Assembly (NCBI RefSeq): GCF_003171515.1
Contig: NC_089390.1
Location: 9,118,274 to 9,182,273, forward strand
DNA: 64,000 nt
Source of the DNA: Pyrenophora tritici-repentis
Taxonomy: Eukaryota; Ascomycota; Dothideomycetes; Pleosporales; Pleosporaceae
Direction of reading: 5' to 3'
The notes under the pieces are model-generated. The model did not search any database. It was not told the origin of the DNA and was given only the letters and a program-made list of their open reading frames with translations. Below, piece by piece: positions 36,067 to 47,450 of the stretch (the first letter of the stretch is position 1; each line of letters begins with the position of its first letter). The position numbers were made by a program, and so were the translations under genes.

Positions 36067-36545
36067 TTTGGCGGTAGTATGTAAAACGTAGTTTATGTGA
36101 TAGAGTGCCTATGTGTGTGGGGTGAGCGTAAAGTCTGATGTGTGTTGTCCTTGCGCTGTCGTGTGTAATGTTTTAGTGGTCCCGGCCAGCTTCATTGGAA
36201 TCTTTGTCGAGCCTGGGACTAACGTTAGCGCGTGTTAGCGCGCGGGGCCCGCTTGGTTTGGACTCCCGGCGTGGTTTGGACTAGCGTGGTTTGGATTGGA
36301 CTTGCGTAGCTCATACTCAACCCGATGGGACTTGACCCAACTCGACAGCAGCAAGCAAAAGTCGCGAAAACAAGAGCGCACTCGGAGCTGTACCTCATTG
36401 GCGCGCTCCCTTCGAGCCATTTGCACCTACGCTCATTTTCATGCCAGGCGTCGCCTTCACAGAACGCAACTAGAAGTGAGAGCGGAGTACTCCAAAACTC
36501 TCCAGCATTTGAGGAGCGTAATACTGCTTTTTTGCTCTAAGAGCT
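36067..36545. other. LEA1 promoter side
   Basis: 479 bp upstream of LEA1 with no gene; short direct repeats around GTGGTTTGGA at 36260-36300 are visible. Confidence 0.45.
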
Positions 36546-36886
36546 CTACTGATATGGACGAGGGCTATTTGCCTTCTCTATTTTTGGTCCCCCTAAGATC
36601 TCTGTTGATCCAATCGCAAGGTAGCCAACAACTGCTTCAGGTTTTACATCACCAAATCTCACCCTTAGATTCTTGAGGAGTTTGCTCGATCCTCGCCTGT
36701 GAGGTAGGATCCCTTAGCCGGTAGAAGGACGTAAGGGCTGTCTCTCGTTGCGAGAGAGGAGAAGTTCAACATGACATCTGGTCCGCGCTGATAGAGGAAG
36801 AAAAGGATTGAGTGGATAAGGCCAGCGAGCACCAAGACTACTGAGGCGACGAGCCTGGTGACAAGCCAGCCTTTATTACACTCCAT
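36546..36886 (-). pseudogene. Relic of a fungal multi-pass membrane protein gene (C-terminal part)
   Basis: An ATG at 36886 opens a frame with a membrane segment (LVASVVLVLAGLIHSILFF) followed by GPDVMLNFSSLATRDSPYV, a pattern that I associate with the C-terminal end of large fungal membrane proteins of unknown function. That frame hits a stop shortly after YLTGEDRA. A neighbouring frame continues the pattern immediately (LLKNLRVRFGDVKPE, then GYLAIGSTE) and ends at 36546 after RPYQ. A single-base loss near 36684 explains the switch. No remainder of the protein is found upstream, where stops occur directly. It is therefore a truncated and frameshifted remnant. The family assignment is from memory of such sequences and not certain. 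Confidence 0.55.
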
Positions 36887-37455
36887 GACGAGCGTCTGAC
36901 TACTCCAGGCTCAGCCTTGTCATGCGGTGCTGCAGCTGCAGCTGCAGCTATTTTTGTGATCCAACAAGAATTGGGCTATAATATTATCAACCAACGCTGT
37001 TTGAGATCCTTTAATGGATCGCCAGCGAAGTGTGATAGTAGTCCGTTTGGTCGTTGAGTGTGGCGAGAATCCGTCATTAACTAAGTTAACCTCGGTGCAG
37101 AGCATTCTCAGAGGGGCACAAGCACAGAGGTGTCCTGTCGCACTACCAGATCAGGGTAGCTAGCGAAAGAACTCCTTAGATAGTATGTCGGGTGGTTTTT
37201 ACATAATTTCTCTTTTTCTGTTGCCTCTGGTGTTATCTTGGCTTTCCTTGCTGACAGGACGTACAATTGGATCCCTAAAACAATCCGGTGAACACATCCA
37301 AGCCACCAGGACCACGCGCATATGCAGCCTGGCTTGTCTTGCATCAGCTCCTCAAATATCTATAACACAACAAGAAAGGTTCAAATGTGATCAACTAACA
37401 CATCCCCCACCAACGAAACCCAGCCTTGTCAACATCACCTACCTTCACATCAATT
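36887..37455. other. Spacer between relic and zinc-finger-like gene
   Basis: 569 bp without a gene. A short (AGCTGC)n palindromic repeat lies at about 36931-36949. Confidence 0.45.
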
Positions 37456-38127
37456 ATGCCATCTTGTACAACATGCGGCGTATACTACAGAGGCCGAGGA
37501 TCCCGTTGTGCCCTCCACCAGCGCCACACAAACCCCTGGCTCCAAGACCACCACCACAACAACTACAGCAGTGACTCCACCGACCCCAGCGGCGTACGTC
37601 CCCACTCCTCAGGCTATGGTCTTCACCAGCGTACTCTACGCTTTGCAGTGGACAACGACAACGTATATCACAACAGTAACGCTCTCATACACCACACCAC
37701 AAACACACACCTCAACCCCACCCCCACCACCGCAAAACCCCTCTCCCTCCCCTCCTCCCTCACCAACCCCCTCATCCAAACCTTCACAACCCTAACCCCC
37801 ACGCACGCCATAACCTCCCTAACCTACACCGTCCACCCAACCAGTGGCACGTACTCTCTAACCGCGACTGCCAACCCTGAGCGCACCCAATGCAGCGTGT
37901 GTAAGGCGTGGTTCGCCGATCAATCCAAACTAGCACACCACCAATGGGAACTGCCCGTCGGATGTGAAGAATGCGGCGTTTGTCTACGCGAAGAGGATGT
38001 CGGGTGGCATGGGGCTGGCGTGAGGCATGAGCGGTGTTTTGTGAGGGGGTGTGGAAGTCATTATAGGAGGGAAGGCGGGTGGAGGAGTGGGGTTGTGGGG
38101 AGACATGTTAGGGAGTGGCATAGTTGA
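37456..38127 (+). CDS. Small cysteine/histidine-rich, zinc-finger-like protein
   Basis: An intronless frame of 223 residues from the ATG at 37456. It starts with MPSCTTCGVYYRGRGSRC, a CxxC followed by a further Cys and His. A long Thr/Pro/His-rich linker comes next. The last 75 residues hold CSVCKAWFADQSKLAHHQW, then GCEECGVC and a final C-x4-C...H-x4-H pattern (CFVRGCGSHYRR to GRHVREWH), suggesting two or three zinc sites of C2H2 character. I do not recognise a named family. The frame is open upstream to 37426 but only through a TTG. Function unknown; RNA or DNA binding is possible. The gene ends 102 bp from the convergent VPS15 stop. Confidence 0.6.
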   Translation: MPSCTTCGVYYRGRGSRCALHQRHTNPWLQDHHHNNYSSDSTDPSGVRPHSSGYGLHQRTLRFAVDNDNVYHNSNALIHHTTNTHLNPTPTTAKPLSLPSSLTNPLIQTFTTLTPTHAITSLTYTVHPTSGTYSLTATANPERTQCSVCKAWFADQSKLAHHQWELPVGCEECGVCLREEDVGWHGAGVRHERCFVRGCGSHYRREGGWRSGVVGRHVREWHS

Positions 38128-38229
38128 GTGTGTGGGGTATGGGATGGGATAAGGGGTTAAGGGATTGTGTGTTTGTGTACTTGAACTACGCTATTTATTC
38201 TCTTTTTCTCCACTACAGCATTGGCCCGT

Positions 38230-41200
38230 CTAGACTCTTCGTAGTACCCCACCTCTCACATGAACAAATTGATAACCCCCCGACCGATCCGCAGAAATAA
38301 CCATACCGTAAGGCATCTCAATCACGGCAACATCCAATATGCGATCCACATGACTCTTCAACAGCGTCTGCTGCTGCAAAGCAATAGCCCCCGACCTCGA
38401 ACTCTTCCCGCCCACCTTGCCCCTACTCGCCGTACTAACCCTACTCTCCCTTCCATTTCCCGCATTCATCGGCTGCTGCAACCGCTCCAACACGACAATT
38501 GTTTCGGGACTAGGCTGGGACGCCGTATACGTTGGCCTTGCTTCGTCTGCTTCCAGGCCATTTACAATCATAGATGCTTCTGCACGGCTGGTGTCCCAGT
38601 ACCTGACTTTCCAATCGGGGCCTGCGGTGAGTAGGAAGGTGTGTTTACCCTCGCCTTTTTCGTCTGTAGCTTGCGTGTGTACAGCGAGGGCGCGGACACC
38701 GCGGTCTGCGTTGGCGTTTGCAGTTGGCTCGACGCTTGTGGCAAAGCGACCAAGCATGCCGCCTGGTCTCTCATCATCGAGGTCGATTAGCGTGGTACTC
38801 TTACTTCCTATGTCCTTGCATGAACCCGTGCGGTAAACTTCTTTGCAGACGAGTTTTTCGAAATCCCAGACCGTGATTTCGCCCTGGTCGCTGCCGCCAG
38901 CGATGTAGAGACGAGTTTTCTTGGCCTTCGGGAGGACTACCTGGTACAGGCGGTGAATGGGAGATGCGCCATGGTGGACCCAGGCTCTGAGGCGCAGTTT
39001 AAAGCGCAAGTCCCAGAGGTCGAGGACGCCGTGTGAGGTTCCAAGGAGAAGCCAGTGGGCTTTTCGGTCGACACAGAAGCAGGTTGGGGTGCCGTGGTCG
39101 AGGGGGTTGTGGAGAGTGTAGAGGAGTTCCATGGTTCGTAGATCCAAGGCGATGATCTTGGAAGTATCGGTGGCTAGTAGTAGTACGGATCTGTTATCCC
39201 CGTTGTAGTGCTCGGACCATACTGTACAGTCGCCTTTTGGTAGTTGGTATTCGCGGAGGAGTCTGGGTCGGCCGAATTTGGCATTACCGTCTTGGCTTTG
39301 GATGCAGTCGACTCGTACTACATGGACGCTCCCGTCACTGCCGGTTGCAACGAATGAGTAGGTTTGTTCTACAAAGACTAGACTTGTGACTTTGACGTCC
39401 TCTCCGAGCCGGTAGGTCTGACGGGATCGTCGGGTAATGTTCCGCTCGACCCGTGATGTATCCCATATCTTTACGGTGCCATCATCTGAACCACTGATGA
39501 AAAAGCTTTGGTCTGGAGCGACCAGAATCCTGGTTACTGCGGCCGTGTGCTCTCCAAAACTTGCTACGAGCGTACCCTCTGGCCTCCAAGGAGTTGCTGT
39601 AGGTGATTGGTGGGTGTCCTTGAATCGGATAGGTTGTTTTCGCATAGGAGGTTGTATGCGTGGACCAAACTCAATCTCATCTGTTGGAAAGCGTTCGAGA
39701 AGCATGGAGTCCAGAAACTTGAGTATCGTTGGGTCGTTGCCAGTGTAGTTGTGTGCGTTTCGGAAGCGGACCCGCATAGGGCTTCGCTCACGCCGATCAA
39801 CAAGAGGTGAATGCGGTTGTCGTGACCGAGAAGACTCACGCACATGGGTACCATCGACCTTTCCAAAAGCATTTGCAGATGTTGTACCAATCTCAGCCGA
39901 GGCCTTTCTCTCGCCTTTGCCGAGCAGTCCTAGTGCGCTGTTTCTATGTCGAAGACTATTTGAGATATCAGTCGAACCAACTGACCCTACTGGAGATTGA
40001 GGCCCTCTGGTGATGTTGAGAGAACTTCTTCTCGCTTCAGATTCGGAAGGTGGTGATTCCATTCCAAAGGCCCCTTCAGAAGATGACGTTTTCGACCGAG
40101 AGGGAATAGTAATGCCCCTTTCTTCGCGGATCAGCCGTCCAGCTTGGTTCTCGAAATGTGGCATACGATCAGATATTCCCCCAGCTTCAGTAGTTGAAGC
40201 ATCCAGCAAAGCGTCTTTGATAGTTCGAGGTGGCAAATGTTCTTCTGGTGCGCCCGGTTTTCTTGTTTGTTCCATGACTTGACGGACGTCTTCGTCAAAC
40301 AACACAGTCTGTGCTTTGACATTGAGATCTTTTAGCGTCACAATGCTATTGAACTTTGTGGACGGCGTTGCGATACTATCCGAACGTCGACGGTGGCTTA
40401 CTCTCCAGATAAAGTCTCTCAGTGCAACAAGTTTGAAATCATCTTCTGAGGTCATGCCTGCATTACGAAGTTTTCGTATCCATAGCTCATCTTCTTCATT
40501 CTTTGGTAAACGCTGTAAGACCTTTTGATCTAACTCGCGGCCTGAGATTGTTGGTAGACTTTCTTCTGATGATCCAAAGGTGAATGTTGGCTGATGTCGT
40601 ACCGCAACCCAGAACTGCCCTTTTTGAGCTTGGAGTGCCCAATTAGAGGCCATCTCAAGAAGTAATCGCGACATTGGGGTTTTCAGAGATTCGAGAAGTC
40701 GTAGTTCAGAAAACTCGGACGGCACCACCTTCAAGTATGGTCGAATGAGGTTGACCAAGATGCTGTGCGCATCAGCCACAGACAGATACTTGGACGCTGC
40801 CGAGATGAACTGGACAGCTGCTTCTCGTATCCAGAGATTTGGATGCATCGTGAGACGTGCGAGGATATCCACTAGCTCCCAAATTTTAGAGCGTTGAAAG
40901 AGACCCAGTTCTGCCATTGACGAAAGCGCTCGAATGACCTTTTCTACTACGAATTCTTCCGGATCCGTAAGCGCTTGTACCATGAGCGGTAGAATATATC
41001 CTTCCAGACTGGCTCCTCCGACAAACACAGCGACACCAACGATTCCTTCGAAGAAGGCGCACTTGAGCATCCAATCTGGATCATTGAGATACGTGTTGAG
41101 ATGACTAAGCACAACATCGTTTGCTCTAGGACTACCGAAAAAGATGCACAGATCGGAGACAGACCGGAGCATGGCTCGCCGAACAGATGTATCCTGGTCA

Positions 41201-43016
41201 GTGAGGAGAGCCTTTGTATGCTTTTCAAAAGCTTCAAGCAAGATACGGCGATCCGAGTCGAATTGGTTCCGCTGTGCTGATGAAGACATGTCGTCTTCCG
41301 TTTCAGGGTCTGCAGTCGGCAAGGATCCCTCAGCGCGCAGTGCCTGAATCATGTCGAGATACTTGGCCGCAGTAGTTGCCAGCGTACCGATGCAGAACGC
41401 ATACTGCATCCGGACAAGAGGACCAACTTTGGTAGAGGAATCTGAAAGATAGGCCTCTAATCTTGGCAAAACATACTCTGGGAAGATGTAGGCATTAATA
41501 GGAGAAACCACTTGCACCATTGCTAGTATCTGCGTTAATGTGCGAAGAGCGGCAATCTTGACTTGTTCCGACTTATCGACTAGTAACTGGGCCACGTAGG
41601 GTATGACTCTGTCGAGCTTTGCTTCGTCTGTCAATCGCTCTGAGAAGGCCAGAAGTAACTCCAGGCCCCGAATGCGGGCTGAAGCTCTCGCCGTACCACG
41701 GAGACAAGACACAACAATAGTCAGGAACACCAGGTTACCGTCGTCGATTGCCAAGCTCTTTGCGGGGGAGGCCTGATGTTGGTAGTTTGGTATGTTTACA
41801 AATAGAGGGAACAGCTTGGCGTTCGGCTTTGGGGGTGAGAAATCAGGTCTTATCAGCTCCTTCCCATCTTCGCTGGAGAGCAAATGGGATATCTTGTCGT
41901 AGTCGCTGTAAATCTGATCTATGCGTTCGTCGGGCTCGCCCAAATGTTCCGAGCCAGTTGTAACAGGTTTCCGGCCCGAAGACGGGTCGGTGATGGAGTA
42001 CATGTACTGTTGCAGAAAGCCATAGAAGTAGGTCGGAAACACTTTGCCTTTCCAATGAGTGAGGTAGTCCTCGGCGGTCATCCTTGAATTTGGATCGACT
42101 TGGATCATGTGCAGAATCAGCTCTCGTATATTCGGATCCTGAATTTTGCTGAGATGGGAGTGCTCAGGGTTGTATTCCCCCTGTCGGTACTTGAACAGTT
42201 GACTCAAAGAGAAGATGGGCGCTTCCAGGAAGAGTTCGGCGATGACACAGCCAACACTAAAGATGTCCATGGCCCAGTTGACGTCGCCTTCGCCTTCGGG
42301 TTGCTGTCCGGCAGCCAGAAACCTCTCAGGTGCCAAGTAACAGGTTCGGCGGCCCGACAAATCGAAGTAGAATGAGAAGTCGGCAGGGTTGTCTTCTGGC
42401 AGATGGGCTGGCTTATACGAGGATGAGAAATCAGCCAGATATAACCAGTTCCAGGAAGTGACCAGGACGTTTTCAGTCTTGATATCGCCATGAAAGATGT
42501 TCCTGGCGTGGCAGTCTCGCACAGCACAGAGGAGCTGGAATGAGAGCCATTTCTTCTCAATCTCTTCTAAAAACGGGCGTGTGCTATTTGAGTTGAGCAG
42601 CGGGCAGAAGTGGCAGTTCGTCGAAGCTTACCTCAAGCGGTCATACAAAGAGCTATGAATATATTGGCGAACCAGATAACCACAAGCTGCGGTCTCGATG
42701 ACACGATGATAGGCAACAGCATTTGGGACATCTGCTAGCACCTTGCGTTCATCTGTGCAGATTTAGCAAGGGCCTCGAAAACAGATCCTAACAGGCACTC
42801 ACGGAGTAGGCGTTTAACATGATTTTGGAAATCGAACTGAGCATACGGTTTCATAACGACGCGAGCGACGACAAGTCCATCCTTGTGCCGGGCTCTGACG
42901 GCTTTCATAAACCGAGCTGCTCCGAGTGATTTCTCATACTGCAGATCAGCCAGCTCCGGCACATCAATGTTAGCGGAGCCAGCCGAAAGCGTAGTTAGCG
43001 AGAAGCCCTGACCCAT
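38230..43016 (-). CDS. VPS15: Vps15, regulatory kinase of the class III PI3-kinase
   Basis: Three exons (43016-42803, 42752-42632, 42583-38230) encode 1562 residues. The N-terminus MGQGFSLTT provides the Gly2 for myristoylation. The kinase domain has HGDIKTENVLV with the catalytic Asp at about residue 145 and ADFSS in place of DFG, and the nucleotide loop lacks the usual glycines, both known of Vps15. HEAT-type helical repeats follow (LVDKSEQVKIAALRTLTQIL, MHPNLWIREAAVQFISAASK), then a linker, then a C-terminal WD40 propeller (FISGSDDGTVKIWDTS, FVATGSDGSVHVV, LYIAGGSDQGEITVWDFEK). Vps15 holds Vps34 at endosomes and the pre-autophagosomal structure. Introns of 50 and 48 nt. The start is shared with a divergent ALG2 promoter 345 bp wide. 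Confidence 0.95.
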
Positions 43017-43361
43017 GGTGAAGGTTGACGTGTGTGTGGTTTGGTGATGGAACTAGGGCGCTGAGCAAGGTGGGTGCCGCGCAACCGACATATTGGAAGT
43101 TGCGAGTATGCAATATAGTTTGTTCACCCAGCGTTGCCTACTAGGCTATGTATGCACCTGTGCGATAAGACTTGGAACGACGTGCAATGGCATAAGTAGT
43201 GTGGCGCATCAGGTGCATCGATGGAGGTCATCCTGCACCCGTCGCGCCTGCCTCGGCACTACGACAAAAGCGGAAAGGGTTACGTAGGCCCGCAGACTGC
43301 ACCTCCGACTCCGATATGCGACTCTAACACCACACAGCACCATGGGGAATGCGAACCACAT
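43017..43361. other. Divergent promoter region VPS15 / ALG2
   Basis: 345 bp between the two starts, including the ALG2 upstream ORF at 43342-43365. Confidence 0.5.
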
Positions 43362-43365
43362 ATGA
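43342..43365 (+). promoter_or_regulatory. Upstream ORF overlapping the ALG2 start
   Basis: ATG at 43342 opens seven codons ending in TGA at 43363-43365. The stop overlaps the ALG2 ATG at 43362 as ATGA, and a second in-frame ATG follows at 43365. If this region is transcribed it is a minimal uORF that could tune ALG2 translation. The transcript start is not known. Confidence 0.4.
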
Positions 43366-44827
43366 TGACGGAGAAGAAGCAGAACGTCGTCTTCTTTCAC
43401 CCGGACCTGGGCATTGGCGGCGCTGAGCGTCTTGTCATCGACGCCGCTGTTGGTCTTCAGAGCCGCGGGCACAAGGTCACCATCTTCACATCGCACTGCG
43501 ACCCGCAACACTGCTTCGACGAGGCCCGCGATGGTAAGCCTCTTCTGCCTCCACCTTCCGGCCACCCACCGCTCATGACTGCACAAACAGCTGAGACGTG
43601 ACCCTGACTCGACGCAAAGGAACTCTCGACGTGCGAGTGCGCGGAAACTCGATTGTCCCCGCTACTATTCTCGGTCGCTTTGCCATTCTATGCGCCATTC
43701 TACGCCAGGTACATCTGATATTACAAATTGCCTTGTTTACCCAAGAGCTTTCACAGCTCGCACCTTCCGCCTTCTTTGTCGACCAACTTAGCGCTGGCAT
43801 CCCGCTCCTGCGACTGCTACAGCCCGGCCCACGCCTAATCTTCTACTGCCACTTCCCCGACAAATTACTCGCAAAGAAGGGAGGCCTACTGAAGACACTA
43901 TACCGCGGTCCCTTCGATTGGCTTGAGAGCTGGAGTACCGGCTGCAGCGACACCATCGTAGTCAACAGCAACTTCACCAAGGGCATCTTCGGCGACGCCT
44001 TCCCCAGCCTAAAGCATCGCTCGCCTGGCGTTGTATACCCCTGCGTCGACACAAACGTGAGCAAGTCCGCAGAACAACTCACGCCGCTATGGAAGAACAA
44101 AAAGGTCCTCTTAAGCATCAACCGCTTCGAGAAGAAGAAAGACGTAGCCCTCGCCATCCGCGCCTTCGCCGGCCTCTCGCCCCAAGAACATGAACAAGCA
44201 CGCCTCGTCATCGCAGGCGGCTATGACCCCAGAGTAGCTGAGAACGTCACAACCTACACCGAACTATGCGAGCTAGCCGATTCTCTCAAACTGAAGCACG
44301 CAACTGCCAAAACTATAATCACCGCCCAAAGCGTTCCAGACGACATATCCGTCCTCTTCCTCCATTCGGTTCCCAACGCCTTCAAAGCCACGCTCCTATC
44401 TACCTCACGTCTTCTAGTCTACACCCCGCTCCACGAACACTTTGGCATCGTACCCCTCGAAGCTATGCTTGTCGGCACACCCGTCCTTGCAGCCAACGAA
44501 GGCGGTCCCACGGAAACAGTCATCAGTGGTCAGACCGGCTGGCTGCGAGACGTGAACAAGGTGCAGGATTGGACAGAAGTCATGCGCATCGCCCTTGAAG
44601 ATGGTGATGGCGAGCAGAGGCTCAAGGAAATGGGCAAGTGGGGCAAGGAGAGGGTTATAGCGGAGTTTTCAAAAGAGAAGCTGGCAGAGCGGTTGGAAAA
44701 CGAGATTACGGATATGATGAAGAGGAGCGTTAGACCGCCGCTTATACCGTTTGTGCTGGTATTAGGTATCGTGGGGGCGATGGGCGGGTTGGCGGCTGTG
44801 AGTTTGTGGTTGGCGACGAAAGAGTAG
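43362..44827 (+). CDS. ALG2: Alpha-1,3/1,6-mannosyltransferase Alg2
   Basis: Two exons, 43362-43533 and 43620-44827, joined over an 86-nt intron, encode 459 residues. Alg2 adds the second and third mannose to the dolichol-linked oligosaccharide on the cytosolic face of the ER. The GT4 signature is visible: [19 protein letters not shown] at the N-terminus, [25 protein letters not shown] and the EX7E motif EHFGIVPLE near residue 330. A hydrophobic segment near the C-terminus ([19 protein letters not shown]) anchors it. The frame is open further upstream (ATG at 43221), but the start at 43362 places the conserved N-terminus 8-10 residues in, as in other Alg2 proteins. Confidence 0.94.
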
Positions 44828-44920
44828 GGGAGCAGGTATCTTAAAAGAGTATTCGTAATGTGGTCTACAATTAAAATTTATCACAGTGCTTTCTCTATAC
44901 CGTACTGAAAAAGAATACAT

Positions 44921-47450
44921 TCAGACTTCACTCCCACCCCGTCCCTCACTACTTCCTCTAACAGCCCCTTCACCCTGCACCACCAGCACCTGCGAAGGAA
45001 CCCGTATCAACGGCGAAGAAGAATCCTCACTCTGCCGCGGGGGCAGAGTCAAAGGATCCATTGGGCTCGACGAAGCATCGCTTTCGTTGCGTCTGTGCGA
45101 CATGCCTGGGGTAGGCGGTGAAAGGGTGCGTTCAACGAAAGGGCTAGGCTGGTGTATGGGAAGCCATGTGTTGTTGTTGTTGTTGTTGTTGTTGTCAAAG
45201 TTGTCGTGGGTGTTGGAGTTGGGGCGGTCATGGTCATGAGTGTTAGTGTACTGTGCCAGTTCAGCCGTCGTCTGCGCCCCCCTTTCCCCCATCTCCCAAA
45301 CCAACGTCTTCTGCACCGTCTTCAGCAACCCACACCCTACCACCCCTCCGTCGCCCACCTCCCCCAACTTACCCCCCTCCTCCACCTCCTCGTCCTCCTC
45401 AAACCCCGCATAGCCTCCGCATACACCTCCGTCGACAAAAACGACTGCTGGCACCACTCGACCGTAATGTAAAGCATGGAGCCGCCCATGACGGTACTCG
45501 TGAGAATGGTGCCTGTCGTCCAGAAAGGCGAGACCCACGGCCCGGCTGTGTCTTGTGCGGTGAAGTCTACGTAGCCGCCGCCGCCGGCCCAGTGGCTGGT
45601 TATGCATTCGCAGGTTTGGTACCAGCCGAGAATTTGGGCGAGGACGATGTATATCTATTGGGGGTTAGAGGATGGGATGAAATGGGGGAGGGGAGGAAGC
45701 TTACCAGCCATATAGTGTTGAAGGTTTCGACTGGGCGAAAGAAGAAGAGCTCCCATTTCCTCTGTGGTGTCATATCTCCCCAGTAGTCTTTTAAGTTTTC
45801 CACATCGTTTCGTATTCCGTTGTTGAAAGTATATGTGTTGCGGCGCCAGAGGGGAAACAGATAAGTGACGCTTACAAAAGCGGTCAGAAAATAATTCCCC
45901 ACGGTCCGCAAGAACCGCATCGTTCTCTGTCTCAGCTTCTTCCATTCATTCACCACGCGGTTATCTTCCGGAGAAAAGGTAGCAGAGTACCGACGTATCC
46001 GGCTCCCAGCTCTTTGAATCAAAGCAGGTTCCACACAAGCTGCGGAGAGAAAAAGCCAAACTGTCATTTCCGCGACTAACAGTCCGAGAGACACGGAGAA
46101 GAAGATTGTGTAACCCCCGCTCCGGCAGCCGAGACCGACGGTCGGAGTGAAATAGCTCAAGATGAATGCGCCACCACAGCTCCCTCCAACGATGATGATA
46201 GCGGTCCAGATCTGCCAGAATTCGCGGAGGTCAAACCACATAAGACCATCGTCGTTGATGCGACCCAGAACCAAACTCGCTCTTGCTTCTTGTTCATTAG
46301 CAAGCCAATTCCTTCCCTTGTCAGCCACATAACAATTCTCGATATCGGATAGAATGGCGTGAGCGGCGCCGTAGTGCCATCTTATACGCGCCTGGCCCGC
46401 AAACTCGACGAAGAAGTCGTGCATCTGAGAATACAAGTGCTCATCCACGTTGGCGATTTTTTCGATCCAGAGTCTGAGCTCGGGGTAATCGATTTCATCT
46501 TTGAAGGTGCTAATGAACTTTTCCCGGTTTTCGCTATCACGAAGTGAGCAGTGGACTTGGTCGACGAGCTTGCTAAGCTTTTTGCGGATGACATCTGCTG
46601 CAATGGGGTTCCGGTCGACGATTGAACCGAGGATGAGGATGGGGAACCAGGCGAGTAGGCAGCCGAGGGCTAGATCGTGGGCAGTTGAGTTTGCGCCGAG
46701 GTGGACGAAGGAGTCTTGGATGGAAAGCGAAAAGGCGAAGAGGAACCACATGATGGATATAAACACTATCCACAAGTCAGTAAAAGCAGGCACGAGATAT
46801 AAAACAGACATACCCGGCACTGCCCCCCTCCTCCTGATCTCCCTAACCTCCCTCGCCAACTTCCCCCTCTTCTCCCTCAACGTCTTCCCACTCCTCGTCT
46901 CAATCAACTTCAAATCCTTACTAAACAGCGTAATCCGCAACAACCCCTCCGCCTCCTTCTGCAGCTCCCTCAACCTCGCCGTCGGCGTAAGCGTATACTG
47001 ATTCATAACCAACAGTAAATACATCGAGTCGCGCATACTACCAAAGTGCGTCTCACGCCCTGGCGTCTCATCGTACCGAACCGCCATATCCACCATCAAA
47101 GCCGCCTTGGCAGAAACCTTGATATTCCACAACACGTACGACAGCGACGCAATAGGCGAGCCGACCCACCGCGTTATGGCGAGTAGAGTACGCCATGTCG
47201 CGTTGCTTTCAAAGGGCGCTTGCAGGAGTGTGCCGATGACGGGTAGAATCCAGGTTGTTATGACGCCCGAGATGTCTTTCCAGGGGTATGCATCGTATCC
47301 TGTGCCGCAGACGTGTAGACAGCCTTCTCGTGAGATTTGCGTTGTATTGTTACGGACAACACCAATGATGGGGCCCGTCCAACTCCAGAGATCCTGTAGC
47401 GTTTTGTTGGAGGCGAAATCTTGAGCGCATTGATCGATGTTGATGCCCAT
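44921..47450 (-). CDS. Multi-pass membrane protein of unknown function
   Basis: Four exons (47450-46814, 46765-45705, 45654-45373, 45319-44921) sum to 2379 nt, encoding 792 residues. I count about nine hydrophobic segments, among them VFISIMWFLFAFSLSI, LGCLLAWFPILILGSIV, IWTAIIIVGGSCGGAFILSY and FFSVSLGLLVAEMTVWLFLSA. A charged loop lies between the second and third. The last exon encodes a Ser/Pro-rich tail with eight consecutive Asn from an AAC microsatellite. The N-terminus contains several Cys (CAQDF, GCLHVCGTGYD) of the kind seen in extracellular caps. The family appears to be fungal; I cannot give it a name. Intron 1 (48 nt) is a multiple of three and has no stop. Intron 3 (53 nt) is inferred from a frame change between MRGLRRTRRWRRG and TVQKTLVWE and is the least certain. 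Confidence 0.72.
45170..45196 (+). repeat. (GTT)n trinucleotide microsatellite
   Basis: About eight GTT units on the + strand (AAC on the coding strand) inside the last exon of the membrane protein gene, encoding a poly-Asn run. Confidence 0.85.

Noticed and set aside
43221..43361. 47-residue N-terminal extension of Alg2
   Set aside because: In frame, but the protein from 43362 starts like other Alg2 enzymes and the extension has no signal or motif.
45337..45372. 36-nt intron (GTAAGT to the first TAG) in the membrane protein gene
   Set aside because: Too short for a fungal intron and the resulting frame stops at once. The AG at 45321-45320 gives a 53-nt intron that keeps the frame.
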